From DASUPK01 sp035456265 (GTDB lineage Bacteria > Actinomycetota > Thermoleophilia > Solirubrobacterales > 70-9), in assembly GCA_035456265.1 (NCBI GenBank), contig DATIDP010000149.1:1-64000 (forward strand): a DNA stretch of 64,000 bases. The letters run 5' to 3'. This document shows positions 33,218 to 41,667 of this stretch, piece by piece. Both the position numbers and the translations under genes were made by a program. Position 1 is the stretch's first letter. Every line of letters begins with the position of its first letter. The notes under the pieces are model-generated. The model was not told the DNA's origin. It made no database searches and worked only from the letters and a program-made list of their open reading frames with translations.

Positions 33218-34045
33218 ATGCCCGAGTTCGACTACAACGGGTTCCGAATCTCCTACGACGAGTACGGCATCGGCGAGCGCCCGCTGATCCTCATTCACGG
33301 CCTGCTGATGAACCGCCGGATGTTCGACCGCCTGGGCCCCGTCATGGCAGAGCGCGGCAACCGCGTGATCACCGTCGATCTGCTCGGCCACGGCCGCTCG
33401 GACCGCCCGGCGGACATGTCCCAGTACTCGATGACCTTCTTCGCGCGCCAGGTGGAGGCGCTGCTCGACCACCTCGACCTCGACAACGCGGTGATCGGCG
33501 GGACCTCTCTCGGCGCCAACGTCACGCTCGAACTCGCCTATCTGGGGCCGCAGAGGGTGAAGGCGATGATGGTCGAGATGCCCGTCCTCGACAACGCGCT
33601 GCTCGCGGCGGCCGTGATCTTCACGCCGATGATGATCACGCTGCGCTTCGGCGAGCCGATCCTGAAGCTGGTCGCCGCGGGCGCCAGAAGGATCCCGCGA
33701 AGCAACCCGCTGCTCGACATGGGGCTCGACTGGATCAGGCAGGACCCGGCTCCCTCGGAGGCCGTGCTCGAGGGCCTCTTCCTGGGGTCCTCCGCGCCCC
33801 ACCGCCAGTTCCGCCTCCAGATGGAGCAGCCCGCTCTGGTGATCGGCCATCGTGCCGATCCGCTCCACCCGTTCTCCGACGCGGGCATGCTCGCCGAGGA
33901 GCTGTCCAACGCCCGGCTGATCGAGGCGAACTCGATCCTCGAATGGCGACTCACCCCGAAACGGCTCGACGCGGAGCTCGCGCGCTTCCTGGACGACGTC
34001 TGGCAGGAGCGGCCCGTGGGCGAGCCCGTCCTAACCGAAGCTTGA
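33218..34045 (+). CDS. Alpha/beta hydrolase
   Basis: 275 residues of the alpha/beta-hydrolase fold: LILIHGLLMNRRMFDRL (oxyanion strand), VDLLGHGRSDRPADMSQYSM, nucleophile Ser in GGTSLGANVTLE, late acid in GHRADPLHPFSD. The final His expected near the C terminus is not obvious (ANSILEWRLTPKR), so the triad may be incomplete. Possibly an esterase, lactonase or haloperoxidase-like enzyme; the substrate cannot be read. Own leaderless promoter. Confidence 0.85.
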   Translation: MPEFDYNGFRISYDEYGIGERPLILIHGLLMNRRMFDRLGPVMAERGNRVITVDLLGHGRSDRPADMSQYSMTFFARQVEALLDHLDLDNAVIGGTSLGANVTLELAYLGPQRVKAMMVEMPVLDNALLAAAVIFTPMMITLRFGEPILKLVAAGARRIPRSNPLLDMGLDWIRQDPAPSEAVLEGLFLGSSAPHRQFRLQMEQPALVIGHRADPLHPFSDAGMLAEELSNARLIEANSILEWRLTPKRLDAELARFLDDVWQERPVGEPVLTEA

Positions 34046-34056
34046 ATCCCACCCGC

Positions 34057-34062
34057 TAGCCT
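34057..34062 (+). promoter_or_regulatory. -10 box (TAGCCT) for leaderless DUF3105 gene
   Basis: TAGCCT ends 12 bases before ATG 34075. Confidence 0.45.
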
Positions 34063-34074
34063 CTCCGCTCCCTG

Positions 34075-34848
34075 ATGGCCAGTCGCAAGGAAGAGAAGGA
34101 GCGCCTGCGCGCGCAGCGGCTCGCCGCCGAGCGGGCCGCCGCCTCGACGGGTCAGCGGCGCCTGATCCTCGGCTACATCGCCGCCGGGTTGCTCGCGCTC
34201 GCGGTGATCGCCGGGCTGGTGGTCGTGATCGTCAGCGGAGGGGGCAGCAGCGCCGAAGCGAGCACTTGCGACAGCGCCCACATCAAGAACTCCGGCGGCA
34301 CCTTCCGGGACCTCGAGCCCGACTGTCGCGAGGGAACCCCACCGCCTCCGATCCAGGTCGCCGATCTCCAGATCTCAGCCCAGAAGGCCGGCTGCCAGCT
34401 TCGACTGAACCTCGCGAACGAGGGCAACACGCACGTGCCGAACTCGACGCCCGTGGAGTACAAGACCGTGCCCCCGACGTCGGGCAACCACAACCCGGTC
34501 CCGATCGACGACGGCGCCTACATCACCCCGATCACGAACGACACCAGCAAGCCGACCAACATCCGCAACGAGGTACACGCGATGGAGCACGGGCGGATCG
34601 AGATCCACTACAAGCCGAGCCTTCCCGAGGCCCAACAGCTCGCGCTGAAGGGCGTGTTCGATGCCGATCCGAACGGGATGCTGCTCTATCCCGACCCGAA
34701 CATGCCCTACGACGTGGCGGTCACCGCCTGGACCAACATGGCGGTGTGCCCGCACTACAACGAGGCCGTTCTCGACGTGATCCGGAACTTCCGCGACACC
34801 TACCGTGGCAACGGTCCCGAGCAGGGCATCCCGATCGATCTGCCATAA
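34075..34848 (+). CDS. DUF3105 membrane-anchored protein
   Basis: 257 residues. A basic N-terminal helix (KEEKERLRAQRLAAERAA) is followed by one TM (about 28-51) and an extracytoplasmic domain of the DUF3105 family with VPPTSGNHNPVPIDDGAY, EVHAMEHGRIEIHYKP and the C-terminal CPHYNEAV. The conserved His/Asn pattern suggests a metal or ligand site; no function is known for the family. Cys residues at about 62 (STCDS), 78 and 100 may form disulfides. Its stop codon is the first base triplet of an intergenic repeat that recurs at 49903. Confidence 0.85.
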   Translation: MASRKEEKERLRAQRLAAERAAASTGQRRLILGYIAAGLLALAVIAGLVVVIVSGGGSSAEASTCDSAHIKNSGGTFRDLEPDCREGTPPPPIQVADLQISAQKAGCQLRLNLANEGNTHVPNSTPVEYKTVPPTSGNHNPVPIDDGAYITPITNDTSKPTNIRNEVHAMEHGRIEIHYKPSLPEAQQLALKGVFDADPNGMLLYPDPNMPYDVAVTAWTNMAVCPHYNEAVLDVIRNFRDTYRGNGPEQGIPIDLP

Positions 34849-34943
34849 GCGGCTGCCAGGCCGCCCCACCTTGAGCGAGGGGCGGCAGCCCCGAGCGGTT
34901 GTGTTGGGCAGGCGCTTGCAGCCGCGATCTGATGGCGAAGCCG
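34847..34943 (+). repeat. Dispersed intergenic repeat, copy A
   Basis: About 97 bases matching 49903-49996 in the same orientation. Shared blocks are AAGCGGCTGCCAGGCCGC, GAGCGAGG, CGAGCGGTT, GCCGCGATCTG and GGCGAAGCCG. Internal GCCGCCCC/GGGGCGGC makes an 8-bp hairpin. Confidence 0.75.
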
Positions 34944-34961
34944 ATGTGTTCCAATCGTCGG

Positions 34962-36200
34962 ATGCGCAAGAAGGTCCTGGTTGGGGTGTCCGTTGCGCTC
35001 TCCGGCGGCTTCGCCTGGGTGGCCGCGCCCGCGCTCTCGCTGCACCCGTACGAGCCGGGCGGTGTGGACTTCGAGCAGGGCATCCCGAAGGCGAAGCGGA
35101 TCTCGGCCCGGGCCGTAGCGGCAGCCCGCGCCGCGCATCCGCATCATCAGGCGCCCCGCTGGATCTCGCCCCCCATCGAGGCCCCCCATCCCTTCGACCT
35201 AGTGGGCGTGGCCCGCGAGATGCGCACGGTGCAGATCCGCGTCCGCAACGACGCGGGCAGGTGGACGAATTGGGTCGATCAGGATGACGGCACGCCGATC
35301 TACACGGGAGGGTCCGATCAGGCTCAGGTCCGGGCGGCATTCAGGCCGCGCGGCCGCCTGCATTTCGTCAACGTCTCGGGAACCGCGGGAGGCTTCGCCG
35401 GCAACCTCCTGAATTCGGCGCGCAGGGCGATCAACACCGCCTTCATCTCCGTCGCCTCGACACCCGTCGCCCAGGCGCTGGCGCCGAAGCCGGAGATCGT
35501 CAGCCGGGCGGGCTGGGGGGCCGACCTTGCCAGCGGGGGCTGCCCAGCGCGCGGGCCGGCCGAGTACGGGACGGTTCAGGCGGCCGTGATCCACCACACG
35601 GTGAACGCCAACGACTACACGCCCGAGGAGGCGCCCTCGATCGTCCTCGGGATCTGCCGGTTCCACGTCTACGGCAACGGCTGGAACGACATCGGCTACA
35701 ACGCGCTCGTCGACCGCTACGGCACGCTCTACGAGGGCCGCGCCGGGGGCCTGAAGCGCCCGGTGGTGGGTGCGCAGGCTCAGGGCTTCAACTCCGAGAC
35801 CACCTCCATCGCCTCGATCGGCGATCACACCACCGAGACTCCCACTCCCGAGGCCCAGCGCTCGATCGTCCGGTTCCTGGCCTGGAAGATGGCCGTCAAC
35901 CGCGCCTTTCCGGTGACGGGCACGGTCGCGCTCACCTCCGGCGGCGGCTCCGAGAGCCGCTACCCGAAGGGCACCGTAGTCACGGTCTCCCGCGTCCTCG
36001 GACACACCACTCTCGGCCTGACGGCCTGCCCGGGCGGGGCGATGATCCCCCTGATCCCGCAGATCCAGGCGGCCGTGCAGAAGCGGGTCAAGCGCTTCGC
36101 AAAGGCCCGGTGCCGAAAGGGCAAGGGCCGAGGCGGGAAGCGCTCCTGCAAGCGGCGCAAGCGTGCGCCCGGGGGCCCGAGCGGCGGGACGGGCGCGTGA
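34962..36200 (+). CDS. Secreted N-acetylmuramoyl-L-alanine amidase (PGRP fold)
   Basis: 412 residues. ATG 34962 gives a normal signal peptide (MRKKVLVGVSVALSGGFAWVAAPALS). The frame is open upstream (GTG 34899, ATG 34932 and 34944) but those codons lie in the repeat. Residues 55-145 are a variable domain with two Trp (VRNDAGRWTNWVDQD). The amidase/PGRP domain from about 170 starts EIVSRAGWGAD; zinc ligands are in VIHHTVNAND and the late GHTTLGLTACPG (His and Cys), with FHVYGNGWNDIGYNALVDRYG between. The basic C terminus (KGKGRGGKRSCKRRKR) may bind the wall. Confidence 0.9.
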   Translation: MRKKVLVGVSVALSGGFAWVAAPALSLHPYEPGGVDFEQGIPKAKRISARAVAAARAAHPHHQAPRWISPPIEAPHPFDLVGVAREMRTVQIRVRNDAGRWTNWVDQDDGTPIYTGGSDQAQVRAAFRPRGRLHFVNVSGTAGGFAGNLLNSARRAINTAFISVASTPVAQALAPKPEIVSRAGWGADLASGGCPARGPAEYGTVQAAVIHHTVNANDYTPEEAPSIVLGICRFHVYGNGWNDIGYNALVDRYGTLYEGRAGGLKRPVVGAQAQGFNSETTSIASIGDHTTETPTPEAQRSIVRFLAWKMAVNRAFPVTGTVALTSGGGSESRYPKGTVVTVSRVLGHTTLGLTACPGGAMIPLIPQIQAAVQKRVKRFAKARCRKGKGRGGKRSCKRRKRAPGGPSGGTGA

Positions 36201-36207
36201 GGAGTCC

Positions 36208-37128
36208 TCAGGCTCGGTAGTCGGGGAAGAAGCCTTCCGGCGACTCGCCGGCGGCCGCCGAGAGCTCCTCGTAGGCGTCGCGGTCGCAGGTCACCTCGTG
36301 CGTGTGCCAGGGCGCCTCGGCGTTGGCGAAGCCCCGCTTGAAGTCGTCGAGCGAGTCCCCCGTCGTCACGCCGCCTCCGAGGTTGACCGGCAGGCCGAGC
36401 CCGCTCCCGTGGGCGATCATCGCCCGGAAGAGGTTCTTCATCGGCGAGTCCCCCAAGGCCTCGTCCGCGGTCCCTCCGAGGTAGTAATGCAGGTAGCCGT
36501 CGCTGGCGCCGGCGATGGCGCCGGCGAGGGCCACCCCCTCCCGCTCGGCGAGAATCAGCCAGCTCCGCTCGCTCAAGAGCAGGCGCGCCAGGTAGCTGGT
36601 CGGGTAGAGGTAGCGCTGCGCCGCCCCCGTGCGAGCCATCGTCTCGGCGTAGGCCCGCTCGAAGCCGCGGAGCTGGCCCATCTCCACCTCGCGGCCGGGA
36701 ACGACCCGCGTCTCCCAGCCGCGCCGCTCGTTGCGGCGGGTCTGCTCGCGCAGGCGCTTGCGGACGCCGCTCTCGCCGTCGGCGACGTGGACGCGCGACC
36801 GCACCGTCCCGCCGGCGAAGCAGGGCCGATCGCCGATTCGGTCCCGAACGAAGATGCTGACCAGGCCGGTCTCTGACCAGTCGATCGAGGCCGGATCCGG
36901 CGGATCCTCCGAGGAGTGGTCCGCGCCGGGGTAGCCGTAGGGAGAGATCGCGTCGATCCTCTCGGTGCCGTCGATCGGGCGAACGATCACCGGCAGGTGG
37001 AGCTCTGCCTCCCCTTCGATCGCGAGCGTGTGCGTCACCGCCTCCGCCTCGAGGAATGGTCCGGAGCGGAAGAACTGCTCGGCGTCCGAGGCGGCCGCGC
37101 CCTCGTCCTCGATCAGCCGCGCCTTCAC
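36208..37128 (-). CDS. FemAB/BioF2-like GNAT acyltransferase
   Basis: 306 residues with the tandem-GNAT look of FemAB-like proteins. The first half is weakly conserved (ISPYGYPGAD); the second contains RNERRGWETRVVPG, ERAYAETMARTGAAQRYLYP, WLILAEREGVALAGAIAG and YHYYLGGTADEALGDSPMKNLF with GGGVTTGDSLDDFKRGF. In polysaccharide regions such proteins add amino acids or acyl groups to peptidoglycan or sugars. Start GTG 37128, four bases after the upstream GNAT stop. Function beyond the fold is inference. Confidence 0.78.
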   Translation of the reverse strand: MKARLIEDEGAAASDAEQFFRSGPFLEAEAVTHTLAIEGEAELHLPVIVRPIDGTERIDAISPYGYPGADHSSEDPPDPASIDWSETGLVSIFVRDRIGDRPCFAGGTVRSRVHVADGESGVRKRLREQTRRNERRGWETRVVPGREVEMGQLRGFERAYAETMARTGAAQRYLYPTSYLARLLLSERSWLILAEREGVALAGAIAGASDGYLHYYLGGTADEALGDSPMKNLFRAMIAHGSGLGLPVNLGGGVTTGDSLDDFKRGFANAEAPWHTHEVTCDRDAYEELSAAAGESPEGFFPDYRA

Positions 37129-37132
37129 CCGG

Positions 37133-37678
37133 TCACTCTTCGGGCGGCTCGGGCAGGTCCCCCCGGAAGCCGCCCCAGAGCTCGACGTCGATCAGCTCAC
37201 CGTCGTGGCGCACGTGCCGGCGCAGCACCCCCTCCTGTTTCCAGCCGTTGTAGATCACGGCCTTCTTCGCGGCCTCGTTGGTGGCCGGGATCCGCCCGTA
37301 GACCTTGTGAGCGCCGAACTCCTCGAACGCCTTCAGGTTGGTGAGCCGCTCGGCCTCGCGGCCGACCCCCTTGCCGCGAACACGGTCGTCCCCCATGATC
37401 GCCCCCAGCTCCGGGGCGGTCTGGCGATGCAGTCCGTAGAGCGCCGTGTATCCGACCGGTCCCTCGATCCCCTCGACCTCGACCGCCCACTTCCGGTCCT
37501 CCGAGTCGGGGTCCTTCGCCTGCTCGATCGCCCGGTCGACCCAGCGGCGCGCGTCCTCCTCCGTGAACTCCTCGCGGCGCTCCAGCAGGTTGGCGGTGGC
37601 GGCGGGCGAGTTGAACCAGCGGTGGACCGCCTCCGCGTCCTCGGGCCGGAAGTCCCGCAGGGAGATCCCGCGCGCCAT
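37133..37678 (-). CDS. GNAT acetyltransferase (RimJ/RimL-like)
   Basis: 181 residues. LRDFRPEDAEAVHRWFNSP start, RWVDRAIEQ, VGYTALYGLHRQTAPELGAIMGDD, acetyl-CoA loop RVRGKGVGREAE and VYGRIPATNEAAKKAVIYNGWKQEGVL are standard for RimJ/RimL-type N-acetyltransferases, including those acting on amino sugars. Given its position between a sugar transferase and a FemAB-like gene, an amino-sugar role in polysaccharide synthesis is plausible. The ATG overlaps the sugar-transferase stop and immediately follows a GCTC repeat tract. Confidence 0.83.
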   Translation of the reverse strand: MARGISLRDFRPEDAEAVHRWFNSPAATANLLERREEFTEEDARRWVDRAIEQAKDPDSEDRKWAVEVEGIEGPVGYTALYGLHRQTAPELGAIMGDDRVRGKGVGREAERLTNLKAFEEFGAHKVYGRIPATNEAAKKAVIYNGWKQEGVLRRHVRHDGELIDVELWGGFRGDLPEPPEE

Positions 37679-38409
37679 CAGCGCTCGCTCGCTCGCTCGC
37701 TCGCTCGCTCGCGCTCAGCGGCCTGCCGTAGTGGGGAGTCGGGCGACGAGCCGGCGTAGGGATCAGGCGCAATGTTCCCGGCGCCCCCGAGGAGCGCGGC
37801 GGGCGTCTTGGCCAGGATCTTCAGGTCGAGCGAGAGGGAGCGGTGCTCGACGTACCAGACGTCGAGCTCGATCCGCTCCTCCCAGGGGATCCCGGCACGG
37901 CCGTGGATCTGGGCCCAGCCGGTCACCCCGGGCCGCAGGTCAAGGCGCCGCAGCTGGCGCGGCGTATACAGCTCGACCTGAGCCGGGAGGGTGGCCCGCG
38001 GGCCCACGATCCGCATCTCCCCTCGCAGCACGTTGATCAGGTTGGGGAGCTCGTCGAGCGAGTAGCGGCGCAGGAAGGTGCCGACCCGCGTTACGCGGGG
38101 ATCATCCGTCGTGACAGCGGTGCCCACGCCCACCGGATCGGCTCCCTGGCGCATGGTGCGGAGCTTGTAGAGCTCGAAGATCAGGCCGTCCTTGCCCACG
38201 CGGCGCTGGCGGTAGAGCACGGGGCCGCGAGACTCGAGCTTGATCGCAATCGCCGCCGCGAGCAGCAGCGGTGAGACCAGGAGGAGCCCTAAAGCGGCGA
38301 TGCCCAGGTCCGCCGCCCTCGGCAGGCCCTTGCGAGGCCGGACCGGCGGCTCCGGGACGTTCAGGCGCTGCTGGGCGGCGCTCGGGATCCTGCCGTCGCG
38401 CTCACTCAC
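37678..38409 (-). CDS. Undecaprenyl-phosphate sugar-1-phosphate transferase (bacterial sugar transferase)
   Basis: 243 residues. Starts a lipid-linked polysaccharide by moving a sugar phosphate from a nucleotide sugar to undecaprenyl phosphate. One TM (about 38-60), then YRQRRVGKDGLIFELYKLRTM, DDPRVTRVGTFLRRYSLDELPNL, NVLRGEMRIVGPRA and RPGVTGWAQIHGR (PF02397 features). This is the short form without the N-terminal membrane/CoA-binding half of WbaP-like enzymes. Start is GTG 38409 overlapping the upstream gene's stop (GTGA). The C terminus is made of a microsatellite (see repeat). Confidence 0.92.
   Translation of the reverse strand: MSERDGRIPSAAQQRLNVPEPPVRPRKGLPRAADLGIAALGLLLVSPLLLAAAIAIKLESRGPVLYRQRRVGKDGLIFELYKLRTMRQGADPVGVGTAVTTDDPRVTRVGTFLRRYSLDELPNLINVLRGEMRIVGPRATLPAQVELYTPRQLRRLDLRPGVTGWAQIHGRAGIPWEERIELDVWYVEHRSLSLDLKILAKTPAALLGGAGNIAPDPYAGSSPDSPLRQAAERERASERASER
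37683..37710. repeat. Tetranucleotide microsatellite (GCTC)7
   Basis: Seven perfect GCTC units, 28 bases. On the minus strand they encode the Arg/Glu/Ala/Ser tail of the sugar transferase and sit right before the GNAT start, so unit gain or loss would shift the transferase frame and alter the ribosome-site region. Confidence 0.9.
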
Positions 38410-39566
38410 CGCGTTCCCTCCACCTTCTCCCATCCGATGGGAACGGCGCCGGCGCGGATCCGGTCCCAGAGCCCGACTGCGATCGAGGCGGTCACGGTCA
38501 CGTAGTAGTAGGCGATCCGGAGTGGCAGGACGGGGACGAATCGCCCGAGGGCCGCGGCGGCCAGCAGGCCGACCTGCAGAGCCATCGTCACGACGTAGAC
38601 CCAGCCGTGCGAGAGCAGCGGGATGTTGACCGCAAGCGCGATCAGGTGAAGCCAGGGGGTCAGGTAGCGCAACAGGCGGTGCGAATAGATCTCGAGCGCG
38701 TAGGCGGGCCCGTAGCCCCGGGGATCGAGCATGCCCCATTTGAGCATCACGTCCCAGAGCCCCCACATCATGCGGCGCTTGCGTCGGAACTCCCCCTCGA
38801 CGGTCGGCGCCATCTTCTCCTCAGCGACCGCCGCCGGCTCGTAGACCGCCCGCCAGCCGCGCTTCGTGAGCTCGAACGGAAAGCCGATGTCCTGGCCGCG
38901 GCTCGGGTCCAGCTCGATGTAGGCCTCGCGGCGAACCGCGTAGATCCCTCCGTTTCCCGCGGTGATCCCGGCCAGCCGCGTCTCCATCGCGCGCACCGTC
39001 ATCTCGTACCGCCAGTACAGGCCCTCCTGGTTGCCGCCCTCGCCACCCTCGAAGCGAACCTGGCCGCAGGCGTATCCAACGCGCTCGTCGGCGAAGCGAG
39101 CGGTAAGGCGGCGGAGGGCGTCCGGGCGCCAGCGGCTGTTGGCGTCGGAGAAGGCGAGGACCTCGCCCGTCGCGGTTCGGACGGCCGCGTTGAGCGAGGA
39201 GACCTTGCCGCCGCGGGGGAGGTCCAGCACCCGGTTAGCCCCCGCCGAATCGGCCAGCTCGACGGTCCGGTCGGACGAACCGTCCGAGGCGACGATCACC
39301 TCGAGCCGCTCCGCCGGGTAGTCCAGGGCGCGCGCGTTGGCGACCTTGCGCTCGATGACCTGCTCCTCGTCGTGCGCCGGGATGATCAGGCTGACCCGGG
39401 GGAGAAGGTCGCCCGGCTTCGCCATCTCACGCGTCGCGCTGGCGCGCGCCCTCGCATCATCGCGTTCACCGAACAGCGCGACCAGGAGACGAAGCAGGAG
39501 CGGGTAGCCAAGATGCGCGTAGAGGATCAGCCCGACGGCCACCCAGAAGACGATTTCGAGCGCCAT
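38406..39566 (-). CDS. Membrane-bound family 2 glycosyltransferase
   Basis: 386 residues. TM helix at 4-27, then a GT-A domain: SLIIPAHDEEQVIERKVANA, VIVASDGSSDRTVELA, SLNAAVRTATGEVLAFSDAN (DxN/DxD-like), GNGGIYAVRREAY and QDIGFPFELTKRGWRAVYEP, with C-terminal helices from about 300. Layout resembles processive or polyprenyl-linked transferases of the cellulose-synthase-like type. GATAAT (minus, 39575-39580) lies eight bases before the ATG. It is the upstream member of a minus-strand operon with the sugar transferase and both acetyltransferase-like genes. Confidence 0.88.
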   Translation of the reverse strand: MALEIVFWVAVGLILYAHLGYPLLLRLLVALFGERDDARARASATREMAKPGDLLPRVSLIIPAHDEEQVIERKVANARALDYPAERLEVIVASDGSSDRTVELADSAGANRVLDLPRGGKVSSLNAAVRTATGEVLAFSDANSRWRPDALRRLTARFADERVGYACGQVRFEGGEGGNQEGLYWRYEMTVRAMETRLAGITAGNGGIYAVRREAYIELDPSRGQDIGFPFELTKRGWRAVYEPAAVAEEKMAPTVEGEFRRKRRMMWGLWDVMLKWGMLDPRGYGPAYALEIYSHRLLRYLTPWLHLIALAVNIPLLSHGWVYVVTMALQVGLLAAAALGRFVPVLPLRIAYYYVTVTASIAVGLWDRIRAGAVPIGWEKVEGTR

Positions 39567-39574
39567 GGCGGAGG

Positions 39575-39580
39575 ATTATC
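39575..39580 (-). promoter_or_regulatory. -10 box (GATAAT) for the glycosyltransferase operon
   Basis: GATAAT ends 8 bases before the ATG (39564-39566), too close for a ribosome site. Confidence 0.45.
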
Positions 39581-39592
39581 GGCGGACCGCCG

Positions 39593-40708
39593 TCATCGCC
39601 GCGGGCCGAGAAGATCGCGGTACAGCCCCATCGTCTGGTCCCCGATCCGCTCCCACGAGTACGTCGTGGCGGCCGCCCTCGTCGCGGCATCGGCCAGCGC
39701 ATCCCGGGCGGAGCGGTCGGCGAGCAGCTCGTTCAGCGTCAGGGCCAGGGCGTCCGGGTCCCCGGGAGGAACCAGGCGCGCCGCTCCCTGCGCGGCGATC
39801 TCAGGGAAACCGCCGACCGAGCTGAGCACCAGCGGCCGGCCGAAGGCAAGCCCCGTGTAGAGGACACCCGACTGCTCGATGTTCCGGTAGGGCAGGACGA
39901 CCAGGTCCGCCCGCCGCATGAACGCCGGGATCTCCGGGTCCGTCACGAAACGGTCCACGAACCGCACCGTGCCCGGTGCTCGCCGGGCCAGCGCTCGAAG
40001 CTCGTCCATCGGCATCCGTGGCATGCCGACCACCCAGAGCTCCGCTCCCTCGACCTGCCGAAAGGCCTCGAGCAGGACGTCGGTCCCCTTGTACGGGCGC
40101 ACGAGCCCGAAGGCCAGGATCACCGGCCCGGTGACCTCACGCAGCTCCTCGGGCAGAAGCACCTCGTCCTCCTGGCGCGTCAGGTAGTCGAAGGCGCCGT
40201 GCGGGATCACGCGGAGACTCTCCCGCGGAACGCCGAAGTCCGCCTCCAGCCGGCGGGCCCCGTGCTCGCTGTGCACCACCACCGCATCCATCTCCCCGAG
40301 CAGCCGCGTCAGGGTGCGCCCGATGCGCGTTCCGGCATCGGGTAGCCGCCAGTGCATCGTGTAGAGGCGCGGGCGATCGGCCGGCAGCAGGTGGCGGTCG
40401 AGCGCGGGGATCGGCAGCCACATGTAGTGGACGACGTCGGCGCCCTCCGCGACGCGGCGGTAGCGCAGCATGTCGGACAGGTGCTCGGCCGCACGAAGGA
40501 CCCGCCGTCGTCGAAGCCCGACGCCCTCTCGCGAGGAGCGTCGATAGAAGAACTCGCTCACCCCATATCCCTCCCCAGCGGGGACGGGCCCATACGAAAA
40601 GTGCGAGGTGACGAGCTCGACCTCCGCGCCCCCCCGTGCGAGGGCCCCCGCGAGGGCGTGGTCGTACGGGGGCGTGTAGGCCGCCGGATCGACGATCTGG
40701 ACTCGCAT
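39593..40708 (-). CDS. Family 4 glycosyltransferase
   Basis: 371 residues, GT-B fold. N-terminal acceptor domain starts VQIVDPAAYTPPYDHALAGAL; the C-terminal nucleotide-sugar domain has GPVILAFGLVRPYKGTDVLLEA, WVVGMPRMPM, VDRFVTDPEIPAFMRRADLVVLPY and the EQSGVLYTGLAFGRPLV catalytic-Glu region. Retaining sugar transfer onto the growing lipid-linked glycan is expected. The ATG is 17 bases from the divergent GTG of the next transferase, so both must use very short or no leaders. Confidence 0.9.
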   Translation of the reverse strand: MRVQIVDPAAYTPPYDHALAGALARGGAEVELVTSHFSYGPVPAGEGYGVSEFFYRRSSREGVGLRRRRVLRAAEHLSDMLRYRRVAEGADVVHYMWLPIPALDRHLLPADRPRLYTMHWRLPDAGTRIGRTLTRLLGEMDAVVVHSEHGARRLEADFGVPRESLRVIPHGAFDYLTRQEDEVLLPEELREVTGPVILAFGLVRPYKGTDVLLEAFRQVEGAELWVVGMPRMPMDELRALARRAPGTVRFVDRFVTDPEIPAFMRRADLVVLPYRNIEQSGVLYTGLAFGRPLVLSSVGGFPEIAAQGAARLVPPGDPDALALTLNELLADRSARDALADAATRAAATTYSWERIGDQTMGLYRDLLGPRR

Positions 40709-40725
40709 GGGCGAGCATTCTCGCC

Positions 40726-41667
40726 GTGCTGCTCTCTTACTGCGTGGTCAACACGAATGGCCGGGAGTTCCTGCTCGCCTGTCTGGAGGCAATCGAGCGC
40801 ACCGCGCCGCCGGATCTCGACCACGAGATTCTGGTGCTCGACAACGCCTCGGACGACGGATCCGCGGACGCGGTCAGGGCTCTCGACCGGGAGATCCGCC
40901 TGGTCGCACTCGACCGGCGCGAGGGCAAGGCGGCGAACGACGACCGTCTGCTCCGTGAGGCGAAGGGGGAGTTCTGCCTGCTGCTCAATGAGGACTCGGA
41001 GCTCGAGCCGGGGGCGGTGCCCGCCCTGATCGGAGCGCTGCGGTCGGACCGGCGGGCCGCCCTGGCCGGCGCCCAGCTGCTCTGCCCCGATCGCCGTCCG
41101 GTGCCCTGCGCCTGGCGGCTGCCGGGCGTCAAGACCGCCCTGGCGGGGGCGCTTTTCCTCCACCGCCGTTTCACGGTTGAGAGCGGCGACGGGGGAACCC
41201 GCCCCGTCGGCTGGGTGCAGTCGAGCGCCATGCTCGTGCGCCGGGAGGCGGCCCTTCGAATTGGGGGCTTCGACCCCGATTTCTTCGTCTACTCGGACGA
41301 GACCGATTTCTGCAAGCGCCTCACGGATGCGGGCTGGCGGATCCTCTACGTCCCCGCCGCGCGGGCGATCCACCACGACCAGATGGCCCAGGACGCGGCC
41401 GGGGCCGAGCGCCGCATCGTCGAGTATCACCGCGGCAGGGATCGGTACCTGCGCAAGCACCTCGGGCCGGCCCGGGCCGCGCTGCTTCGGCCGCTGCTCG
41501 CCTGGCCCTATCTGCTCCGCGCGCTGGGGGCCCTCGTCCTGCCGGGACACTCCCCCCGTCGCTACTGGCTGCACGCCCGCCAGGCGCTGACGCCTGGGCG
41601 GGGCCAGGGCATTCGCGAGGCCGCCGAGGCTTACAACCGGCGTCTCCATCAGGCTGACCGGCCATGA
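40726..41667 (+). CDS. Family 2 glycosyltransferase (rhamnosyltransferase-like)
   Basis: 313 residues from GTG 40726, which puts LLSYCVVNTNGREFLLACLEAI at the N terminus as usual for the fold; ORF extension upstream overlaps the divergent gene. Motifs: ILVLDNASDDGSADAVR, LLNEDSELEPGAV (DxD-like EDSE), VGWVQSSAMLVRREA, GGFDPDFFVYSDETDFCKRL and YHRGRDRYLRKHLGP. The YSDETDFCKR and IHHDQM segments are typical of rhamnosyltransferase-type GT2. The stop overlaps the next ATG. Confidence 0.88.
   Translation: MLLSYCVVNTNGREFLLACLEAIERTAPPDLDHEILVLDNASDDGSADAVRALDREIRLVALDRREGKAANDDRLLREAKGEFCLLLNEDSELEPGAVPALIGALRSDRRAALAGAQLLCPDRRPVPCAWRLPGVKTALAGALFLHRRFTVESGDGGTRPVGWVQSSAMLVRREAALRIGGFDPDFFVYSDETDFCKRLTDAGWRILYVPAARAIHHDQMAQDAAGAERRIVEYHRGRDRYLRKHLGPARAALLRPLLAWPYLLRALGALVLPGHSPRRYWLHARQALTPGRGQGIREAAEAYNRRLHQADRP

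Noticed and set aside
34899..34961. Upstream starts for the PGRP amidase
   Set aside because: They lie in the dispersed repeat and would place 21 non-signal residues ahead of a clean signal peptide that starts at ATG 34962.
37683..37710. Possible CRISPR-like array
   Set aside because: It is a pure 4-base microsatellite with no spacers; no array or cas gene is seen anywhere in the window.
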